From Aurantiacibacter aquimixticola (lineage in GTDB: Bacteria; Pseudomonadota; Alphaproteobacteria; Sphingomonadales; Sphingomonadaceae): a DNA stretch of 64,000 nt. Under the pieces are notes generated by a model, which saw only the letters and a program-made list of their open reading frames with translations, ran no database searches and was not told where the DNA came from. A program made the translations under genes and the position numbers. This document shows positions 58,938 through 64,000 of the stretch, in pieces. The DNA is taken from contig NZ_RAHX01000001.1 of assembly GCF_003605475.1 (NCBI RefSeq), positions 930,001-994,000 on the forward strand, read 5' to 3'. Position 1 is the stretch's first letter. Each line of letters begins with the position of its first letter.

Positions 58938-60365
58938 ATGAATAAGCGCGCCCAGACTATCGCCCACCCCTATTTCTTCTGCGGCATCGGCGGATCGGGC
59001 ATGTTGCCGCTCGCGCAGATCCTGAAAGGCATGGGCGCCGAAGTCGCGGGGTCGGACCGCAGTTTCGACCAGGGCCGCACGCCCGAGAAATTCGCCGCGC
59101 TGGAGCGGCAGGGGTTCGGGCTGTTCCCGCAGGACGGCAGCGGCATTACCTCTGGCGAGCAGGTGTTCGTCGCCAGCGCCGCCATCGAGGATACCGTGCC
59201 TGAAGTGGCAAAGGCCAAGGAACTGGGCTGCGAACGCCTGACCCGCGCCGAATTGCTCGCCCGCCTGTTTAACGCCGCACCGCAGAGCATCGCCGTGGGC
59301 GGCACCAGCGGCAAGTCGACCACCACCGCCATGCTCGGCTGGATAATGCAGGCGACCGGCCGCAAGCCCACCATTATGAACGGCGCGGTGATGAAAAACT
59401 TCGTCAGCGAAGAACGCCCTTTCGCCAGCGCCGTGGTCGGTAATGGTGGAACGTTCGTCAGCGAAGTGGATGAGAGCGACGGCTCGATCGCACTCTACCG
59501 TCCGACCGTCGCGCTGCTGCTGAATGTGAGCCTCGACCACAAGAGCATGGAGGAATTGCGAGAATTGTTCGGCAATTTCCTCGCCCGCGCGGATCGCGGC
59601 GTGGTGAATGCCGACGACACCGAAGCTTTCCGCCTTGTCGCGCAGGCGAAGGAGCCGCTGACCTTTGGCATAGACAATGGCTGCGCCGCGCTCGGCATCA
59701 AGGATGGCAGCGTAGCGGATGGGCCGACGAAACAGGCGGCGCTCGTCACCGATGCGCGCGACGGCAGCGAGCATCCCCTGCGCCTCGCCATGCCGGGGCG
59801 GCACAATCTCTCCAACGCGCTGGCCGCCATCGCCGCCGCCAATGCCGCTGGCGTGCCGGTGCCCGATGCGGTGGCCGCGCTGGCGAATTTCAAGGGTCTT
59901 TCGCGCCGCTTCGACGTGGTCGGCACCAGCGAAAGCGGCGTCACAGTGATCGACGATTTCGGCCACAATCCGGAAAAGGCCCGCGCTACGCTTCGCACGC
60001 TGAAACAGCATGAAGGCCGCGTGATGGCCTTCTTCCAGCCTCACGGCTACGGCCCACTTCGCCAGATGGGCGAAGAGTTGGCCGAGACTTTCGCTCAGGA
60101 ACTTGGCCGCGAGGATATCGTGCTTCTCTGCGACCCGGTTTATTTCGGCGGCACGGTCGATCGCAGCGAAGGCAGCGAACGGATTATCGACCTCATCGCC
60201 AAGGCCGCCGGATCGGATGGCCCAAGAGCGCTCCACATCAACTCTCGCGAAGGCTGCGGCGATTTCATGATCGAGAATGCCAAGGCGGGAGATCGCATCG
60301 CTGTCATGGGCGCACGCGACGATACGCTGACCGAGTTCGCGGAAAACCTCTTGGCGCGGCTGTGA
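58938..60365 (+). CDS. Mur ligase, Mpl/MurC-like
   Basis: 475 residues. FFCGIGGSGMLPLAQILKGM and GAEVAGSDRS form the MurC/Mpl N-terminal domain, GGTSGKSTTTAML the ATP loop, FVSEVDESDGS and NVSLDHKSMEEL the central domain, and VIDDFGHNPEKARATL the C-terminal domain. Either UDP-MurNAc:L-Ala ligase or the recycling ligase Mpl. Divergent placement next to an S66 LD-carboxypeptidase, outside any mur cluster, favours recycling. ATG 58938 begins MNKRAQT. Confidence 0.87.
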   Translation: MNKRAQTIAHPYFFCGIGGSGMLPLAQILKGMGAEVAGSDRSFDQGRTPEKFAALERQGFGLFPQDGSGITSGEQVFVASAAIEDTVPEVAKAKELGCERLTRAELLARLFNAAPQSIAVGGTSGKSTTTAMLGWIMQATGRKPTIMNGAVMKNFVSEERPFASAVVGNGGTFVSEVDESDGSIALYRPTVALLLNVSLDHKSMEELRELFGNFLARADRGVVNADDTEAFRLVAQAKEPLTFGIDNGCAALGIKDGSVADGPTKQAALVTDARDGSEHPLRLAMPGRHNLSNALAAIAAANAAGVPVPDAVAALANFKGLSRRFDVVGTSESGVTVIDDFGHNPEKARATLRTLKQHEGRVMAFFQPHGYGPLRQMGEELAETFAQELGREDIVLLCDPVYFGGTVDRSEGSERIIDLIAKAAGSDGPRALHINSREGCGDFMIENAKAGDRIAVMGARDDTLTEFAENLLARL

Positions 60366-60673
60366 CCACCTATACCAAAGCCTGGTTAGTGTGCTTGGTT
60401 TGGATCGGCTTCTTTGCCGTGCTCCTCATAGGTATTGGCATCGAGGTTCTGACCGGTGCGTCGATGCCGATGGCACTTGTCTTTGGTGCGGTGGGATATT
60501 TTGCGATGATCATCATCGCTCAAAGTTTTCCGAAATGCGCGGGTTGTGGCGAACCCGTCAATATGCCGCACGACGATGGTGAAGTGACACATCAGGGCAT
60601 GGCCCTGATCCGACCTGCTAGACCGAAGCGCGAATGTGGCTATTGCGGTGCAGACCTAAAGGAACCTCGATAA
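60362..60673 (+). CDS. Small membrane protein with zinc-ribbon-like tail
   Basis: 103 residues, GTG start overlapping the Mur-ligase stop (GTGA). Two hydrophobic helices (about 8-30 and 37-54) are followed by CAGCGE and CGYCGADL, a four-Cys arrangement like a zinc ribbon on the cytoplasmic side. No family recognised. The overlap suggests co-translation with the ligase. Confidence 0.65.
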   Translation: MTTYTKAWLVCLVWIGFFAVLLIGIGIEVLTGASMPMALVFGAVGYFAMIIIAQSFPKCAGCGEPVNMPHDDGEVTHQGMALIRPARPKRECGYCGADLKEPR

Positions 60674-60733
60674 GACTAAGCCTTTTGCAACGTTTGTAAG
60701 CCATTGTCCCTGTCACGAAGGAGGACGTGGCAC

Positions 60734-61033
60734 GTGCAGAAGAATTATCGTGAAGGCGGGGTCGGCCTGTTCGATGCTGCGCCCGGCACGTATCTCGTCT
60801 CCGCCTATTTCGACGATAATCAGGTCGAGATCATCTACAGCAACGTCCTGGGCTGGCAGGTGGGCAAGGATCGCCGCCTGACGCCGCTCTGCCTCGACGT
60901 GCGGGCCACGCAGGAAGACCCGTGGTTCGTCATCCATCCCGATGGACGGATCGAAAGCTCGGACGGGCGAAGCTGGCCGAGCAAGGATGCATGGATCGCG
61001 CACAGGCGGCGTTCCCTGCGAGCTGCCGCCTAA
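60734..61033 (+). CDS. Small conserved-looking protein, unknown
   Basis: 99 residues from GTG 60734, chosen because AAGGAGG lies 9 nt upstream (60718-60724); an in-frame TTG at 60704 is the alternative. The protein is soluble and acidic/aromatic (VGLFDAAPGTYLVSAYFDDN; IEIIYSNVLGWQVG-like strand), ending in a basic tail (AHRRRSLRAAA). I do not recognise a family. Convergent with the DUF808 gene. Confidence 0.6.
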   Translation: MQKNYREGGVGLFDAAPGTYLVSAYFDDNQVEIIYSNVLGWQVGKDRRLTPLCLDVRATQEDPWFVIHPDGRIESSDGRSWPSKDAWIAHRRRSLRAAA

Positions 61034-61055
61034 TCACTCCCGGATAACACAAGGA

Positions 61056-62024
61056 TTAGTGGGCAGCTGCCTCGCCATGATCCTCGGTGTGGCCGAGGCC
61101 GAGCACATTGTGCAGCACGAACACTATCACCGCGCCCACGACCAGGCCCAGCACCGCCGATAGCGAAGCGAAGGTCAGCCAGCCCAGCACGCCGCTCAGC
61201 CCACCAGAGATCGTTTCCACCCAGTGCTGCGCGGAATGGATGGCCTGCTCGGGCAGCAGGAAGCCCAGCTCATGCGTGCCGTGGATGAGAATTCCGCCGC
61301 CGACCCAGAGCATCGCGACCGTGCCGATCAGGGAGAGCATCGTCAGCAATTTGGGCATCGCATTGACGAGCGCGGTGCCGAACCGACGGCCGCCTTCGGT
61401 CCGCCCCTCGCGCGCCAGATGCAGGCCGACATCGTCCATCTTCACGATCAGCGCCACCGCACCGTAAACCACCACCGTCACCGCAATCCCCACGATCGCG
61501 AGCACGCCCGCGCGCGTCAGCAGGCTTTCGGTGGCGACTTCGCTCAGCGTGATGGCCATGATCTCCGCGGAGAGGATGAGATCGGTGCGGATGGCGCCCG
61601 CCACCCGTTTCTTCTCGAACTCCACGGGATCCTCGATCGGGCTTTCGAGATTCTTGCCGTGTTTCTTGCCGCCCAGCTTTTCCAGCACCTTTTCCGCGCC
61701 TTCATAGCAAAGAAATGCGCCGCCCAGCATCAGGATGGGAATGATCAGCCAGGGCAGGAACTCGCTCAGCAACAGCGCGGCGGGCAGCAGGATCACCAGT
61801 TTGTTGAAGAAACTGCCCCGCGCGATGCTCCAGATGATCGGCAGTTCGCGTGCCGGTTCCAGACCGGTGACGTAGCTTGGTGTCACCGCCGCATCGTCGA
61901 TCACCACGCCCGCCGTCTTGCTGCCCGCACGACCGGCGGCGGCGGCGATATCGTCCACGCTGGCCGATGCCGCGCGCGCGATGATGGAAACGTCGTCGAG
62001 AAGGGCGGCTAGGCCGGATGGCAT
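61056..62024 (-). CDS. DUF808 family inner membrane protein (YedI-like)
   Basis: 322 residues. MPSGLAALLDDVSIIARAAS and the following KTAGVVIDDAAVTPSYVTG are the start of the DUF808 family. About six to seven hydrophobic segments follow (FFNKLVILLPAALLLSEF; LIIPILMLGGAFLCYEG; MPKLLTMLSLIGTVAMLWVG), and the C-terminus is His/Glu-rich (TEDHGEAAAH). Function is unknown. It is upstream-divergent from rpsF with 434 nt between. Confidence 0.9.
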   Translation of the reverse strand: MPSGLAALLDDVSIIARAASASVDDIAAAAGRAGSKTAGVVIDDAAVTPSYVTGLEPARELPIIWSIARGSFFNKLVILLPAALLLSEFLPWLIIPILMLGGAFLCYEGAEKVLEKLGGKKHGKNLESPIEDPVEFEKKRVAGAIRTDLILSAEIMAITLSEVATESLLTRAGVLAIVGIAVTVVVYGAVALIVKMDDVGLHLAREGRTEGGRRFGTALVNAMPKLLTMLSLIGTVAMLWVGGGILIHGTHELGFLLPEQAIHSAQHWVETISGGLSGVLGWLTFASLSAVLGLVVGAVIVFVLHNVLGLGHTEDHGEAAAH

Positions 62025-62458
62025 GGTGGTCTCCCTGTTTGTAGGTCAACCGCCCCCTGCCCCGCCCGTTCCGCTATCGCAAGGCCTGCACTGTCCTACA
62101 GGCGGAATGGCGGGATAAGCCTGCTTCATCCCGCTTCGGGAGCGGATGACAATAACCAGCCAAACTTCTGCGTGCGACGGGTGAAATAGGAAAGGTTACA
62201 GGGGTGATGCGCGAATACCCTCTTAAAGCTCTGAATTATGGTAGCTTTCAAGCACGCTCGGCGGTTCACAAAAATGCGCATCCGTGTAACACCCCCACCC
62301 GCTTCTGTCTTGCATTGCGCCCCGATCCCGCTATGTGCGCCCCTTCCGCAGCGAACGGCTCTTATCGCCCCGCCGCGGAGATTCGAAGAAAGCCGGAGGG
62401 GCCGCCTGCGATCCGCGCGGGATGTGTCAGCGATCGGCATTGGAAAAGGAAGCGCGAC
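62025..62458. other. Gene-free region upstream of rpsF
   Basis: 434 nt, the longest gap on this side. It should carry the DUF808 promoter and the ribosomal-protein operon promoter and leader. I see the candidate promoter at 62310-62337 and a GC-rich leader after it, possibly where S6-S18 autoregulation acts. A large minus-strand open frame across it is an antisense shadow of rpsF plus this gap and has no domain features. Confidence 0.6.
62310..62337 (+). promoter_or_regulatory. Candidate rpsF promoter
   Basis: -35-like TTGCAT (62310-62315) and -10-like TATGTG (62332-62337) with a 16-nt spacer, giving a leader of roughly 115 nt before the rpsF ATG at 62459. Pattern match only. Confidence 0.4.
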
Positions 62459-62824
62459 ATGGCTCTCTACGAGCATGTTTTTCTCGCGCGTCAGGATCTG
62501 AGCCAGTCTCAGGTCGACGCGCTCGCTGCCAGCGCCACGGAAATCGTGGAGAACAATGGCGGCAAGGTCGTGAAGACCGAAACCTGGGGCCTCAAGTCCC
62601 TCGCATACAAGATCGACCGCAATCGCAAGGCGCATTTCGTCATGCTCAACATCGACGGGCCCGGCTCGCTGGTGTCCGAGCTCGAGCGCCAGAACCGCAT
62701 CAACGAAGACGTGATCCGCTGGCTCACCATCGCCGTGGAAGAGCATGAAGACGGCCCGTCCGCCATGATGCGCAAGAGCGATCGCGACAAGAAGCGCCGC
62801 TCCGACCGGGAGGACCGTAACTGA
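62459..62824 (+). CDS. rpsF: 30S ribosomal protein S6
   Basis: 121 residues: [36 protein letters not shown] and [14 protein letters not shown] are S6 signatures; a basic tail ([13 protein letters not shown]) is typical for alphaproteobacteria. AAAAGGAAG lies upstream. Its stop overlaps the rpsR ATG by one base, giving the S6-S18-L9 operon. Confidence 0.96.
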   Translation: MALYEHVFLARQDLSQSQVDALAASATEIVENNGGKVVKTETWGLKSLAYKIDRNRKAHFVMLNIDGPGSLVSELERQNRINEDVIRWLTIAVEEHEDGPSAMMRKSDRDKKRRSDREDRN

Positions 62825-63048
62825 TGGCACGCCCGTTCTACCGCCGCCGCAAGTCCTGTCCGTTCTCCGGCAAGGACGCCCCCGCGATCGACTACAAGGA
62901 CACGCGCCTGCTGCAGGGCTTCATGTCCGAACGTGGCAAGATCGTGCCGAGCCGCATCACGGCCGTTTCCGCCAAGAAGCAGCGTGAGCTGGCCAAGGCC
63001 ATCAAGCGCGCCCGTCACCTGGGCCTGCTGCCCTACATCGTGAAGTAA
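62824..63048 (+). CDS. rpsR: 30S ribosomal protein S18
   Basis: 74 residues: [17 protein letters not shown], then [37 protein letters not shown] and [13 protein letters not shown] 62824 overlaps the S6 stop by one base. S18 binds S6 in the platform of the 30S subunit. 14 nt separate it from rplI. Confidence 0.97.
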   Translation: MARPFYRRRKSCPFSGKDAPAIDYKDTRLLQGFMSERGKIVPSRITAVSAKKQRELAKAIKRARHLGLLPYIVK

Positions 63049-63062
63049 GAGGAGCGAGACAC

Positions 63063-63743
63063 ATGGATATCATCCTCCTCGAACGCGTCGGCGGCCTGGG
63101 TGCCATCGGCGACGTGGTCACCGTGAAGGACGGCTACGCCCGCAACTTCCTGCTGCCGCAGAAGAAGGCTCTTCGCGCCAATGAGGCGAACAAGAAGGTC
63201 TTCGAAGCGAACCGTGAGAAGCTGGAAGCCGAAAACGCCGAAAAGCGCACCGAAGCCGAAAAGTTCGGCGAAAAGGTCGATGGCACCGAGATCGTCCTGA
63301 TCCGCGCCGCGTCCAATGCCGGCCAGCTTTACGGCTCCGTCAATGTCCGCGACGTCGCGATCGCCCTTGCCGACAAGGGCCATGACATTGACAAGAAGCA
63401 GGTCATCATGGGTGCGCCGATCAAGACGATCGGCATGTTCGACGTGACCGTGCAGCTTCACCCCGAAGTCGAAGTCACGGTGAAGGCCAATGTGGCCCGC
63501 TCCGACGACGAAGCCGAATTGCAGAGCCAGGGCATCGACATCCTTGCGCAAGCTGCCGAAGAAGAAGCTGCCGAACGCGCAGCCGCCGGCGGATTCCAGG
63601 AAGGGCTGGACCCGAACCGCGAGCTCGGCGACTTGCCCCCGGTCGATGAAGACGGCAACCCGATCGAAGCACCGGCAGACGGCGAAGAAGCCAGCGAAAT
63701 GCAGGCCGAAGCGACTGCCGGAGAGGGCGACGAGAACGCCTGA
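63063..63743 (+). CDS. rplI: 50S ribosomal protein L9 with acidic C-terminal extension
   Basis: 226 residues; the L9 core (MDIILLERVGGLGAIGDVV, then DGYARNFLLPQKKALRANE and the C-domain HPEVEVTVKANVARS) ends near residue 150. About 75 further residues form an Ala/Glu-rich acidic tail (EEEAAERAAAGGFQEGL and more), as in other alphaproteobacterial L9 proteins. GAGGAG precedes the ATG. Confidence 0.96.
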   Translation: MDIILLERVGGLGAIGDVVTVKDGYARNFLLPQKKALRANEANKKVFEANREKLEAENAEKRTEAEKFGEKVDGTEIVLIRAASNAGQLYGSVNVRDVAIALADKGHDIDKKQVIMGAPIKTIGMFDVTVQLHPEVEVTVKANVARSDDEAELQSQGIDILAQAAEEEAAERAAAGGFQEGLDPNRELGDLPPVDEDGNPIEAPADGEEASEMQAEATAGEGDENA

Positions 63744-63771
63744 GGCGTTTCGCGCTCAGCGAATTGAAGGA

Positions 63772-63802
63772 GGGCGCTGCCAGCAATGGCGGCGCCCTTT
63801 TT
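63772..63802 (+). terminator. Rho-independent terminator of rpsF-rpsR-rplI
   Basis: An 11-bp stem (GGGCGC, wobble, GCCA paired with TGGC and GCGCCC) with a GCAA tetraloop is followed by TTTTT. Strong intrinsic terminator 29 nt after rplI. Confidence 0.92.
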
Positions 63803-63810
63803 CGTAGCGA

Positions 63811-64000
63811 TCAATCGATAACCGCCAGGCCGTCGTCTCCCGGTCCTGTCGGCAAACGACGCAAGACTTCTCCGCTGGCGAAGTCGACCTCGGCAATCGT
63901 GTCGGTCGCGGTTTCAGCGGCGTAGAGGCGCGTGCCGTCCTCGCTGAAAACCAGCGTCACCTGCGCGACCTCGCTGCTGCCGGACACGGGGATGGTTCGC
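63811..64000 (-). CDS. YVTN-type beta-propeller protein (3' end only)
   Basis: My translation gives the last 62 complete codons, ending LAVID. Repeats of the YVTN/YncE kind are visible (FSEDGTRLYAAETATDTIAE; VDFASGEVLRRLPTG), marking propeller blades. The remainder, including any signal peptide, lies beyond the window. It is convergent with rplI across the terminator. Confidence 0.75.
   Translation of the reverse strand, partial: RTIPVSGSSEVAQVTLVFSEDGTRLYAAETATDTIAEVDFASGEVLRRLPTGPGDDGLAVID

Noticed and set aside
58824..60236. 470-codon minus-strand frame
   Set aside because: Antisense shadow of the Mur ligase gene.
62126..62830. 234-codon minus-strand frame spanning the rpsF leader
   Set aside because: Mostly antisense to rpsF; no domain, and it would leave S6 regulation without a leader.

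Overview
The window is high-GC, tightly packed chromosomal DNA from an alphaproteobacterium. It most resembles Sphingomonadales, Erythrobacteraceae-like, and this placement is my inference from gene content and order. The markers are bamD, recN and ligA in one neighbourhood, a fused gamma-alpha 2-oxoacid:ferredoxin oxidoreductase, an ECF sigma/NrsF pair, a large TonB-dependent receptor, a subclass B3 metallo-beta-lactamase and an L9 protein with an acidic tail. Many same-strand neighbours overlap by 1-4 nt (ATGA, GTGA, TAATG). I saw no rRNA, tRNA, CRISPR array, insertion sequence or prophage.

Layout. 1-2314: wecC (cut by the window edge) and wecB, making UDP-ManNAcA. 2361-7234: serine hydrolase, cfa, phrB and a YdjM-like membrane protein. 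7281-10216: korAB, divergent from rppH. 10817-15598 (minus): small membrane and TPR proteins, an RsmB-type methyltransferase, guaB and 3-hydroxybutyrate dehydrogenase. 15705-21606: an envelope-stress block with a YpfJ-type metallopeptidase, a BlaR1-like M56 peptidase with its BlaI repressor, a divergent ECF sigma/NrsF pair, and creD. 21697-24542: a cyclophilin, a Wza-like export lipoprotein, a membrane protein and a parDE module with a clear operator. 24547-27154: sdhCDA without sdhB. 27291-31273: SDR, B3 beta-lactamase, prmA, DUF2459 and SDR genes.

31270-36883: ligA, an AT-richer membrane/coiled-coil gene wedged between ligA and recN, recN, a PilZ gene and bamD. 37003-40240: a coupled operon of two 2OG-Fe(II) oxygenase-type proteins and a methyltransferase, ending at a bidirectional terminator that faces a TonB-dependent receptor (40359-43313). 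43314-46795: an AT-richer island with a glycosyltransferase, an asparagine-synthase-like protein and, just downstream of lepA, a 49-codon ORF that resembles a lasso-peptide precursor.

46795-58879: lepA, a DM13 protein, a PAS-GGDEF-EAL-PilZ protein, ferredoxin-NADP reductase, dnaN, fabG, a secreted beta-propeller protein, fabD and an S66 peptidase. 58938-64000: an Mpl/MurC-like ligase divergent from the S66 gene (suggesting peptidoglycan recycling), small unknowns, a DUF808 protein, rpsF-rpsR-rplI, and the 3' end of a YVTN-type propeller gene.

The candidates most worth follow-up are the small ORF plus asparagine-synthase-like pair, the gene wedged between recN and ligA, the beta-lactam/envelope-stress block with its candidate BlaI operator, and the parDE operator placed where sdhB would be expected.
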